A DNA stretch of 64,000 nt from contig JAKSYS010000025.1 in assembly GCA_022925895.1 (NCBI GenBank), positions 1-64,000 of the forward strand, written 5' to 3'. A program made the translations under genes and the position numbers. The stretch's first letter is position 1. Each line of letters opens with the position of its first letter. The DNA is from Fragilaria crotonensis (taxonomy: Eukaryota > Bacillariophyta > Fragilariophyceae > Fragilariales > Fragilariaceae). Of this stretch, positions 1 through 10,077 are shown piece by piece. Under the pieces are notes generated by a model, which did no database searches, had not been told where the DNA came from, and saw only the letters and a program-made list of their open reading frames with translations.

Positions 1-3000
1 GCAGACAACTTGCTCCCTGGACAACAAGTCTCCATTGATCCCACTTCATTTGTGGAACAAAGGGAAGGCTCTTCTTCAGCTGGAAGGAGCTTGAACTCAG
101 ACATGTTTGCTGGTGGCTGCCTCTTCATTGATCATGCTTCCAACTTTGTGCATGTTGAGTTTCAGAAGCATCTGAACACTCATGAGACTCTGAAGGCCAA
201 GCAGAACTTTGAGTTGATGGCAAGGGACAGTGGAGTCATTCCACAATCTTATCTCTCTGACAATGGTGGGAGCTTCACCTCAGCTAAGTTCACTGAGCAC
301 CTTGGAACTCTGAAGCAAGTCGTCAAGTTTGCTGGAGTTGGAGCTCACCATCACAATGGCCATGCTGAGAGGGCAATCCAAACGATCATGTCGATCGCCG
401 GACAATGATGCTCCATTCAGCGGTACATTGGCCAGATGTGGCTGATGCAACACTTTGGCCAATGGCAGTCTCCCATGCTATCTTTCTCCACAACCATGTT
501 CCTGATTTGGCAACAGGTCTCTGTCCAAGTGATGTCTTCACTAAGTCCAGATGGGAGCAAAGGAAGTATCATGATCTGCATGTGTGGGGATGTCCTGTGT
601 ATGCTCTTGAGAAATCCATTGCAGATGGAAAGAAGCTGCCTCGCTGGAAGCCTCGGTCCATCCGCTGCGTCAACATGGGGCTCTCAAGAAGCATGCAAGC
701 ACAGTCCCCTTGGTTTTGAATCCAGAGACAGGGTACATCACTCCCAATATCACATTGTGTTTGACGATTGGTTTGCAACGGTGGCTACTAATGTGGATGC
801 CCTCCCGGATTTTAATACAACGCGTTGGGCCCGTTTGTTTGGCGACTCAAGATATCAGTTCCCATTCGATGACGACGACGACAATGATGCTACAGAGGAA
901 GCGCGAATGGACTCCCAAGCTACAGAAGCCATCAATGAGAACCAAACAAGAGTTGCTGCCTCCATGGATGAAGCTGTTGCAATTGAACAACTCCCAGTTC
1001 CTCCCTTGGCTGAGGCTCCACCCAGGACACCAACTGTTCCACAGCCATTGCCAAGCTCTCCATTTCTCACCCAAGGCCTCCAACTCCCATGATGTCTCAA
1101 ACGAGGAGCAGTCTATCGATCCTCGGTCTCCAGTCTCCTCCAACGCCAGACATCAGAACTTCACCTCTGCAACGCCGTCCACACTCCAGCTCACAAGCCA
1201 AGGAAGAGACGCCACGCAAGGTCCCAGCTACCCGATCTCCCCAGTTCATCAGCCAATCTTCTCCCCAGTTCGGAGCAGACCCCAATGTCTGAAACGAGGG
1301 AGAGTCCTGTTCCAGACAATGCATTCGCCCTTGACTCACCACGTGACGAGCAACCAGTCAAGTCGCCTCCGCCACCAACGTCTCCGCGCCGGTCCAACCG
1401 CATTCGCGCAGCACCACAACGCCTTGGATACGATAACACTCAAGGCCATGGATACTTTGCTTCTCCAAGTGCTTGGATCTTTGAGGAAAATGGAATCATC
1501 CTTTCCCCAACTGCCTTCAAGGCAGCTGCATCTGATCCTGACACTCTGAGCTTTGACCAAGCTATGGCTGACATTGAGCATGTGACCAAGTGGATGGAGG
1601 CAGCTGCTGGAAGTGGCAAGCCTTGAGAAGAATGGGACTTGAAGGAAGTCAGTATCCTTGAAGCCAAGACCAAGATTCTCCCAGGGACTTGGGTATTTCG
1701 GCAAGCGATCCCCAGATGGAGAAGTCACCAAGTACAAAGCGCGCTACTGTGTTCGAGGCGACCTTGAAGAAGGAGAACCTGAAACCTATGCCCCAGTTGT
1801 TGCTTGGAGTTCAGTTTGATTGTTCCTTGTCTTGTCCCTAACATTGGGATGGCAAACTTGCTCCATTGACTTCAGCAGTGCCTTTGTTCAAGCCAACCTA
1901 ACTGACCCAGTCTGGATCCACATGCCAAGAGGCTTCAAGTCTGATCAGCCAAGCGACCAAAGGACTTGCCTACGACTTGTTAAGAGCCTCTACGGTCTCT
2001 CGGTTGCTCCCCGCCTTTGGTATCAACACATTCGTGAAGCACTCCTCCTCCAAGGATTGAAGCAGAGTGCCACAGACTCATGCCTCTTGTACAGCAAGAC
2101 CATCATGATTGTTCTCTATGTTGATGATCTTGGGATTGCCTACTCAACAAGAAGGATCTTGACAAACTGTTCCAGGATCTTACTGATTTGGGTTTGGAGT
2201 TCACTCGTGAAGGCACCTTCACTGACTTTCTTGGAATCAAGTTTGTCAAGGATGAAGTTGCCAACACTGTCACCCTAACACAAAAGGGTTTGATCCAGAA
2301 GATCATAAAGGCAACAGGACTTCAAGACTGTAACTCCAACCACACCCCTGCTTTGCAAGCATGCCTTGGGATTGACCCTGATGGAGAACCCATGGATGAG
2401 TTCTGGAACTACCGTTCTATTGTTGGAATGCTCTTGTACTTGTCAACAAACACAAGACCAGACATCACATTTGCAGTAAGTCAAGTTGCCAGGTTCAATC
2501 ATTCTCCCAAGAAGAGCCATGCCATTGCAATCAAACGCATTGTCCGCTACTTGCATCGTACTGCTGACAAAGGAACTGTTGTGACTCCAACTGGCGACCT
2601 CTCTCTTGATTGCTATGTTGATGCTGACTTTGCTGGACTCCATGGCCGTGACCCTGATCATTCTGACACCAGCGCCAAGTCCCGCACCGGCTACATTATC
2701 ACCCTTGGAGGTTGCCCAATCCTCTGGAAGTCTCAACTACAAACAGAGATCTCCCTGTCCACATTGGAATCTGAGTACTCTGCTCTCAGTGCAAGCATGA
2801 GGACTCTGTTGCCACTTCGTGATCTTCTTGGAGAAATCTGCAAGGAATTGACTCTGCCACCTGACTTCAAGTCTACCATTCGCTGCGCCTTTGAAGACAA
2901 CAACGGTGCTCTGCTGCTCGCTACCAAGCAACGCATTACTAATCGCACCAAGTACTTCCTGGTTAAGTGGCACTTCTTTGGCACCACGTCCGCAACGGAG

Positions 3001-3110
3001 ATGTCGAAGTGCTCAAGATTGCAACCACTGACCAGTTGGCTGACTACCTTACCAAGGGCCTCAATCGAGAAGTTTTCGAACGCATTCGAAAGCTTGCTCA
3101 AGGTTGGTGA
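1..3110 (+). pseudogene. Copia pol polyprotein remnant: integrase, RT, RNase H with frameshifts
   Basis: Bases 10-408 encode an integrase core: aspartate in FIDHAS, DNGGS, and the glutamate in HAERA. The frame breaks near 400 and continues at 405-719 with the integrase C-terminal part (VWGCPVYALE). Bases 1285-1626 carry the RRSNRIRAAPQRLGYD linker typical between integrase and RT. RT begins in the region after 1626 and is clear at 1820-2160 with IDFSSAFVQA, a KSLYGL-type motif and YVDD at 2117-2128. Frames then shift into 2188-2975, which holds the RT end and RNase H (DADFAG, TGYIITLGG, SLSTLESEY). A last shift near 2975 moves into the frame encoding the DQLADYLTKGL terminus, ending with TGA at 3108-3110. 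No complete reading frame exists, so it is a pseudogene, unless some shifts are assembly indels. Confidence 0.85.
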
Positions 3111-3131
3111 CACGCGGCACCGCCGCATTTG

Positions 3132-3756
3132 TGTTGGGTGGATTTAAGAGTGTTCCCTCTTATCCTGCAAGCCCATATGTTTATGGTTCATGTCCTACAT
3201 TTTCACCACACCATCACTAATCTATTTCTTGTTTCATTGAATGAGAGGGAGAGTCAAGGTACAGCAGCTAACAGCTGTTATTGTGCCGTTATTGACGTTG
3301 AATTTTCGTCCCCGCCAGCTGAGTCCCATCCGGCTTTGGATACGAAGTTTCTCACGCCAACTGTATACGGCGATTCGCCAGTACAAAAACTACTGTTGTC
3401 CCGGACTGCTTTCCGCCCTCATAACCTCCTTTTCTACAACAACAATTTGTCCACATTTTCCCTGGGCAATCCAACTGTGATTTCCCTTCATGTGCCAACT
3501 AATTTACAACATGTGTCCCTCATCATGTTGTCTAAGTCTAACCATGTTGCAACAGTTGTTGCGATCACCAATTTACTCTTGGAAGTGGAGTTGGTGTTGA
3601 CATTTCAATGCCCTTATCAGTGGGATGAAGGCTTTGAATGTTCACTCCCACAACCCTCTAACTTCGCGAAAGTAGATCGGCAAGATTCAATCGGTCCTGG
3701 ATTGAATTGGTTCTTTCAAGATGAAACCTAGAAATAAGCTCATAAGTTAAACAACA
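3132..3756 (+). repeat. Candidate 3' LTR of the Copia element
   Basis: A 625-bp stretch starts TGTTG (3132) and ends CAACA (3756), matching the inverted TG..CA ends of Copia LTRs. It begins 21 nt after the pol stop codon and contains no supported gene. No clear polypurine tract precedes it and the 5' LTR is outside the window, so the boundaries are inferred from the ends only. Confidence 0.4.
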
Positions 3757-4019
3757 CTAGAATTTATAACTCTACGTTTGACTGAACCCGGATTTCTACG
3801 AACTAGTACGCAGCCTTGATCACGCCGTGTACTTCGACTAGTACAAGTGTACCACCACTTACGACTGTACTCCAGTACAAGTACGCCAGTACGTTTCAGT
3901 TCCATACTTCGCTTCCTCAACGGACTCAACGAGTTGAACTGTTGCGCCCGCATATTTTGCTCTTGTACGGACTCTGTGGATGCTCGTGCTTGTACCCCAG
4001 CATCGCAAAACATTGAAGC

Positions 4020-5120
4020 ATGCCTTCCTTGGATCCTAACGATGTCCGACGACTTGTGGGTCAAGTGTATCCAGACGCACGGGAGATCGCCACGTGCGGT
4101 GCGTCGGTACTGTCCTTCATGGCAGGTATGCAGTCGAAAGAAACGGTTGTTCGCTTGAACATCTATCTGGAAACAGGGACGTTGGGCTGCTGTCGAGTGA
4201 TTTGTGACCAGGTTCGTGAGTGCTTTAAAACTAACGTCGGGGAAGAGGAGGCACTGATGAAAGCGCTTCAGAATCCTCCCAAGTTCGCGATGCTTAACGA
4301 TGAGTCTTTGAGCGGGGTTGACTTGACAGCCAAGATAGAGCTCGCTGAAGTAGGTGTTTGCATTTTGATGGGGGAACGCGAGAGACTGCAAAAGCATCTT
4401 GCTTCACGGCAAAATTCCGTTGAGGAGGTCAACTCGTCAGACGGATCCGAGGTTGAGGATGAGAGTACCATATCCGGAATGGAGTTTGAATTCTCCCTGC
4501 ACGAAGACGTGTCGATTCAAACTGACCAGTGCCTGCAGGATATTGCCAACATGGGAAAGCAAGTTACGTGCGTGTCAACCAACGGCAGGGGGTGTGTATT
4601 CCTGTACGGTCACGGAGGGGTCGCCTACACATCCCATATACCCAAGCAGCTTTACCAGAAGTTAAAATCTCTCAAGAAATCAAATTCGGCCCGCCCAAAC
4701 TATATCGCAATTGGAACCAGAGATCGATTTTATGCCTCTTTCCACAATCATACTTTTGAGTGGAAGGGACCGAAATCACTTGGAATCCTTCTGAAGAAGG
4801 TAAGGAAACCTCCTCGAAGCGTAGCTTTTGGTGGGAATTATGATTGCTACTTTGTCGTGCACCATGATGGCAGCTGGGAATGCTCGAACAAAGGGATCCC
4901 TGAGGCCTTGGATGAAAACCTGAATATGGTCGAGAACCTCATGTGCGTGACCTTGGGCCCTAAGGGGGAATGGTTTATGCGAACTGAAAATGGTCGCCTG
5001 TTTTGGGGTGGCATTACTGACGAACTCGATGAGTTGGTGCAGAGTCTGTTGGAACAGGATCGATACCTCAATTTTATGGACTTCGGCGAGGACGGCAGTT
5101 ACTTTGTGAGTTATGATTAG
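4020..5120 (+). CDS. Hypothetical protein with C-terminal propeller-like repeats
   Basis: This is a 366-aa intronless gene of unknown function. The N-terminal ~120 residues contain a segment (TVVRLNIYLETGTLGCC) followed by a helical stretch. Residues ~125-165 are acidic, serine-rich and probably disordered. From ~175 to the end there are four loosely repeated blocks of roughly 45-50 residues, each with a hydrophobic-G start and a YFV/WFM core followed by an aromatic or W-C/W-G element (AIGTRDRFYASF, AFGGNYDCYFVV, TLGPKGEWFMRT, DFGEDGSYFVSY). The pattern looks like small beta-sheet repeats, possibly a propeller. No catalytic motif, signal peptide or membrane segment is visible. The ATG at 4020 is the first in frame after the retrotransposon. 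It converges with the eL31 gene. Similar repeat proteins seem to be common in stramenopiles, but that is from memory and needs a search. Confidence 0.65.
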   Translation: MPSLDPNDVRRLVGQVYPDAREIATCGASVLSFMAGMQSKETVVRLNIYLETGTLGCCRVICDQVRECFKTNVGEEEALMKALQNPPKFAMLNDESLSGVDLTAKIELAEVGVCILMGERERLQKHLASRQNSVEEVNSSDGSEVEDESTISGMEFEFSLHEDVSIQTDQCLQDIANMGKQVTCVSTNGRGCVFLYGHGGVAYTSHIPKQLYQKLKSLKKSNSARPNYIAIGTRDRFYASFHNHTFEWKGPKSLGILLKKVRKPPRSVAFGGNYDCYFVVHHDGSWECSNKGIPEALDENLNMVENLMCVTLGPKGEWFMRTENGRLFWGGITDELDELVQSLLEQDRYLNFMDFGEDGSYFVSYD

Positions 5121-5413
5121 ATATCGACCTGTACTGTTAGAACAAAACAAAATAGAGTGGAGTGCACCTGCTTGTCAAGAGTGTGTTGCCGACCGCCTTG
5201 CACTTAGAAGTTACGTCACCGGTACTCTAGAAGTACAACGTACCTTTCCTTGAACCACTCCAGATGATCTCGAAGATCTTAACTTACATGCGCGGAAGCT
5301 CGATATGGACCGTTAAGAAGCAGGCTACGCTTACTATCATACAAAGGGCAACTGGAGTCATCTCCAGTACAAGATAGAACAGTTACAGATAAATGATGCT
5401 GTCAATTCATAGT

Positions 5414-5758
5414 TTAAGCGTTATCAACGTTCTCGGTGTTGAGGCCCTTGAAAGAATCAACCTGAACCAATTGGACGAAAGTGTAAAGCTTCTCATCAGC
5501 CTCCTCATCCTCGTTACGCTTTCTCGAAAGACGCACGCGAACACGGGTTGGTGGGTTCTTAATGCCTGTGGCCCACAGGTGCTTATTCAAGTTGGAGTCG
5601 ATACGGACATCCTTCGTTCCCATGGCCTTGGCCGCAAAGGCGCGAACCTCCTTGATAGCACGTGGGGCCTTCTTCTTGAATTGGCATCTGTGAATTCTCT
5701 TGGAGAGGTGGATGGTGTAGTCGCGAGTGACCAAATCAGGCTTGCTTGCCTTTACCAT
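5414..5758 (-). CDS. RPL31: 60S ribosomal protein eL31
   Basis: A 114-aa intronless gene. The protein matches eL31 along its whole length: [38 protein letters not shown] and [21 protein letters not shown] are hallmark segments, and length is close to the usual 110-125. It is a cytosolic large-subunit protein near the exit tunnel. The start codon at 5758 gives [15 protein letters not shown], a shorter N-terminus than in animals, where a lysine-rich lead is present. It converges with the hypothetical gene ending at 5120. Its promoter must lie in 5759-6377. Confidence 0.96.
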   Translation of the reverse strand: MVKASKPDLVTRDYTIHLSKRIHRCQFKKKAPRAIKEVRAFAAKAMGTKDVRIDSNLNKHLWATGIKNPPTRVRVRLSRKRNEDEEADEKLYTFVQLVQVDSFKGLNTENVDNA

Positions 5759-6377
5759 TTTTGCAGATATTTCTTGTTCGGTGAGTCCTGTAAGCAGTTA
5801 CGAGCCGGATGTTAGATCCATGCTTCAAGCAACGCCAGGATGTTGTTGGATGGGCCGAGCCCGTTGACTGCATTGTACGTTCATGTCGTATCGAACAACG
5901 ATGAACGCCAACCGTCAACTTCGTACTATGGTGAGTAGTAATCGAAACCCAAAAGCATCATCCTGAAGCACTCGTAGCTTGTCCAAGTTTGCGAGCAAAG
6001 AGAAGGCCGAGCGGCGGCATCCTCACAGATGCAACAGCATCGTCACTTACCAAAAACAGTCGATATGGTTTCCCTCTCGGCTGGAACTAGGTGTTCCATA
6101 CAATTCTACACAGGTTGACCGAGGAATCAAGGTACAGCTGGTTTTCTGTTCTAAAATCCGGGCGCACGTCCCAGTATTAATTCTACGCTAGACCGATTTC
6201 ACTGCCAATATGACGTCACGAGGGCGGGACTTTGTCGTGTTGGAAGCAAGGCTTCCACAATGAGATTTTCAAGCCGTCGTTTGCAACATTTCCATTCTAA
6301 TCTATAGATTTACCTCCTGCAGTCACCTTCCTATGTAACTCAGTGAACCTACTGTTGGTGATAAATCTATAGATACA
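5759..6377. other. Upstream region of eL31; no gene seen
   Basis: No supported coding sequence. It should hold the promoter and 5' UTR of eL31. Near its right end the palindrome AATCTATAGATT (about 6298-6310) recurs as a partial copy at about 6362-6374, just before the transposase remnant. These could be terminal sequence of that element, but no matching copy was found near 9558. Confidence 0.4.
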
Positions 6378-9300
6378 ATGGTTGACAAAGGTAAATATGC
6401 TATTTTGACTGATGCCGTCATGCTACTTCGAACAGACATCACGTATGGTCCGAGATTGTCAAATTGCTGGCTTCCTGCATCAACTTGGGCTGAAGCTTTA
6501 GGAGATTTGATGTCAATGCGTCCCTTGGCGTCATTGATGTAAGAAGGTTCAATACAGGGATGTCCAAGTCGGCTTCTTTCGGAGAATTGATGCACCGATT
6601 TGATGGATCAAACACAACAGGAGTGTTCAGAGTCACATACAAGAACACATTCTATTACTACTTCACAGAGAAATCAAGGCAGATACGGTACCCATGTCCA
6701 CTTAACAGTGCATGGAACGAAAAAGTAATGGAAGCAGCCGCAAATGTGCTAGTCATTCCAAGCACAAGATCAAGACCCGCTCTCGACACAATGATAACTA
6801 CACCTGTCAACACGGAGGCTACAACGGGAGGAAGGATCGGAGACATTGTTGAGCAATCACCGAGCAAACGAGCAAGGATAGGAGATACTGGTGCGGCCGC
6901 TGTAATGATTGCTGCTGATGCTTCTAGCTCAAGTTACTGGCCATGTAGCCCAGAGGCATACCGAGTGTTCAAACCACCAAAGAAACATGGGACAACGAAT
7001 TGCGAGGATGGGAATGATACTGATTTCGATTCTGAAACTCCAATGGAAGCACTTCAGAGAAGGATTGTACTGCTTCAAAGCGTTCATGAGGAAGAAAATA
7101 ATTGGAGGAATGTTGTGCAAGGTAGAGATATCGACAACGTGTGTACCAAAGCTGAGATATGCGCTGTCAGGCAAAGGGCGACGTTTCTTTGTTATGCGTA
7201 CCGATTGGCTCTTGCAAAAATGAATGAATGGACGTGGCAAGACTGTTGCACTGAATCTTGTAAGGTATTGAACACTGTTGGTATGACGCAAGCAACCTTC
7301 TATAAAACCATCGCAAATTGGAACATTGTGTTCCGTAATTTTGAATGCTTCCCAAACCCAAACTTGTCTGTTCAGTGTGGAAACGACCTCTTCCTCGAGT
7401 TCTCGAAGTGTTTCCATGCGCAAAGGAGCAGATTGTTGCATTTGGCGTCGAGAACTTGTCACATCTTTCAATTGAAGCAGTCTATCAATTCGTTCATTCG
7501 TCTGTAATCCCAAGGCTGGCTGCGTTGTGGAAACGTGAATCGGTAGTAGACGAAGATACTGCAGAAACGTCAACATTGAGTACAAGTACTACAGCCATTA
7601 ATCCTACTAGCAATCCTGTCGATGTCGATCAAGATGAGGATGATATTGCGCTATTCCTTCGCGCACATAGACTTAAAAACATGAGCTTCACAACAGCATG
7701 GCGCTGGATGCGATTACTCGGATTCAAGTATGATACGAGAAGGAAGAGCTTCTACGTCGATGGCCATGAACGTGAAGATGTTGTCGCACATCGAAATGCA
7801 TTCTGCAAGAACTACCTTACCGTGCTTGAGCCACGTTGTCGGCGTTGGATTCAGCTTCCACTCAGTGAAGCTGCTACGATCAAGACCTTAGACACAGATT
7901 TCGGACATCATTACTATGATATTATATCTGATGAGACTCGGGTTGAGTTTCACGTTGACTATTGGAAGAATTGCATATCAAGAATCAAAAGGGAGAAGAG
8001 GCAGCGCGAGATGTTGAAGCAAAAACAAGCATACGAGTGTCATCATCAGTCAGGCCCTTGATGATTATTGGTCAAGATGAGTCTGTCTTCGCGCAGTATC
8101 TACTGTCCTCCAAACAATGGGTTGGGCCAAAGGACAAGTGCCACTTCTGCCCAAGTCGGAGGGCGATGGGTATATGCTTTCTGCGTTCGTGTCACGCGAA
8201 TTCGGCTTTGGCAGGCAGATGACAGAGGATGAGTTACAAAGAGTGAATATGGCAAGGCAAACAGCAGCTCTCGGCGGTGGAAATTACCTCGATACAACAG
8301 CTGCGATGGAAATCTTGGGAACAACGAGGAAGCCGATTTTGTTGGAATCCCCCTTCGTAAAATACTTGTTCATCGGAATCAATAATCAGGGTTATTGGAA
8401 TTCATACCACATGAGTCTTCAGCTTGAGGATGTGGTTGATTGCCTACGAATCCTATATCCAAGCTTCGATTTTGTATTTTTGTTCGATCATTCTCAGGGA
8501 CACGCTCGCAAACGTGATGGTGCACTCAGTGCGATCAACATGCAAAAGAACTTTGGAGGATCAAAACAGCAGATGAGAGACACAGTCATAATGTCACAAG
8601 AGGGTTATCTGGGCACACACTCACCAACCCTGGGCATCGGAGACACACAGTCAATGGTATTCAATACTGACGACTGTGGCCCATGGTATTTGACACCAGA
8701 GCAACGTGACTTACAACGTCATGATCGAATAATGGGGAAAAGAAGCAAGCCAATTGAAAAAACAAAGAAGACCCTTCTTGAAGAGCTCAACGAAAAGGGT
8801 GTGACGCTCCAACAAAAACGCGGGTACACTAAAGCCGAACTTCAGGAATTGGCAAGAAACAATTCAATCGAAACTCACAAAGAAGTCGACAAAATCCTAT
8901 CTGGATGGGAAGGAAAATCTAAAGGCATGCTACAAGTTCTGTGGGAAAGAGGACTGATTGATCCAAGTGAGTTAGATAAATACACTGTCGACGGAAAGAA
9001 AGACACAATTTCAGGGAAGATTGACTTACGGTATTCCCTACGCCATCTCATCGCAGAGTGTGCTGATTTCAAGGATGAGGAAACGGCACTTCAGTACCTT
9101 GGATCTCAGCTGGGCATCACGGTACTTCTAACACCAAAGTTCCATGCCGAATTAGCAGGGAAGGCATTGAATTTTGCTGGGGTCACGCAAAGGCTTTCTA
9201 CCGACGGGTTCCTGTATCTCAAAAGAGGACGAGAGAATTTCAAACAACTTGTGAGAGATTCAACGTGTTCAATCAAGGAGTTGACCAAAGAAAGGATGGG

Positions 9301-9558
9301 AAAGTTTGCTTCGAGAGCACGCGCATATATTTGTACTTACCATCATCTTTTGAGAGTCAGCAGAGAATGAGGCAGCAAGGTCGTACCCACAACTTCATCG
9401 CCACAAGTATAACAGAAGATCAAGGACTTCTGTACTCCGAAATCCAACGCCTGATGAAATTGTTCAAGTCTCACAGGTGTGCATTGGACTTCGATCGTGG
9501 CTTCGTCAACAGTGCACTCAAAGAAGCAAAGACAAGAAACGAGGAGGACGAGGTGTGA
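6378..9558 (+). pseudogene. DDE-superfamily transposase remnant, frameshifted
   Basis: A long coding-like region split over several frames: 6378-6490, then 6494-7380, 7380-8061, a shift near 8060, another near 8125, 8117-9280, and 9360-9558. The C-terminal half shows an RNase H-fold transposase layout: a first acidic block (GQDESVF), a second (FLFDHSQGHARK followed by GGSKQQMRD), and a third in FHAELAGKALNF. This DES / FDxSxGH / FHxEL spacing is that of a Tc1/IS630-related DDE family with large proteins found in fungi and protists (identified from memory, no search run). The N-terminal part is of unknown function with a low-complexity acidic segment. No terminal inverted repeats could be assigned. 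It is probably a dead copy, although some shifts could be sequence errors. Confidence 0.65.
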
Positions 9559-9835
9559 TCATCATGTCGACAGAGATGGATTTTTATGGTCGCAGGAGAC
9601 AGCTGCTACTAAAACTTGATAAAGGATATGGAAATAATATGCGTGCATGGTACGAATTGTACACAACCTACGTTCGGACGCTTCAACGAAAAACCAGCTG
9701 TAAGTGGTAACTGGAGGCTGGATGCCGGACAGACACAATTGAGGGAGGACGGAGGACAGAGCAAAGTACACTGGAGTACAACTATGTACATACAAACGTA
9801 TGACATACAAACAATTGTTGGTATCGCATACATAT

Positions 9836-10072
9836 GTATGGCGTGCGCCCCAGTCGACGAACGGACGCACCCAACCGATCACCTGCTACTCATGACGCGC
9901 TCGTGTGAAGTGCGTCAGTAGCGGCTGATCGTAGGATGTCCAATCATATAGACAGATAGCCAAATTCTGCAGCTGTCTTTTAGCTGATTGGAGCAGAGAA
10001 ACTCCCTCCTAAAAATACTTCATAATTTTCGAGTTTTCGCCTGAGACGCGAATCGATAGGGAAAAAGGTAAA
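9836..10072 (+). repeat. A1 split direct repeat (left end of YR retrotransposon)
   Basis: 237 bp, starting GTATGGCGTGCGCCCC and ending GGGAAAAAGGTAAA. It is repeated without visible difference at 16383-16619. It ends 5 nt before the gag ATG, so it must contain the promoter and 5' leader. In PAT-type elements the A and B repeats together allow a full copy to be rebuilt from the transcript. Confidence 0.95.
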
Positions 10073-10077
10073 GTACG

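Larger units (their letters stand above)
1..3756 (+). mobile_element. Degenerate Ty1/Copia-type LTR retrotransposon (5' end outside window)
   Basis: Order of recognisable domains is integrase, reverse transcriptase, RNase H, which is the Copia order (integrase upstream of RT). Gag, protease and the 5' LTR would lie left of base 1. The pol coding region is broken into at least five frames, so this copy is not autonomous. A candidate 3' LTR follows pol after 21 nt. Diatom genomes are known to carry many Copia-like (CoDi) elements, which agrees with the other evidence on the host. The family within Copia was not determined. Confidence 0.85.

Noticed and set aside
3129..3731. Open frame of 200 codons in the Copia 3' region
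   Set aside because: Lies within the candidate LTR and has no domain.
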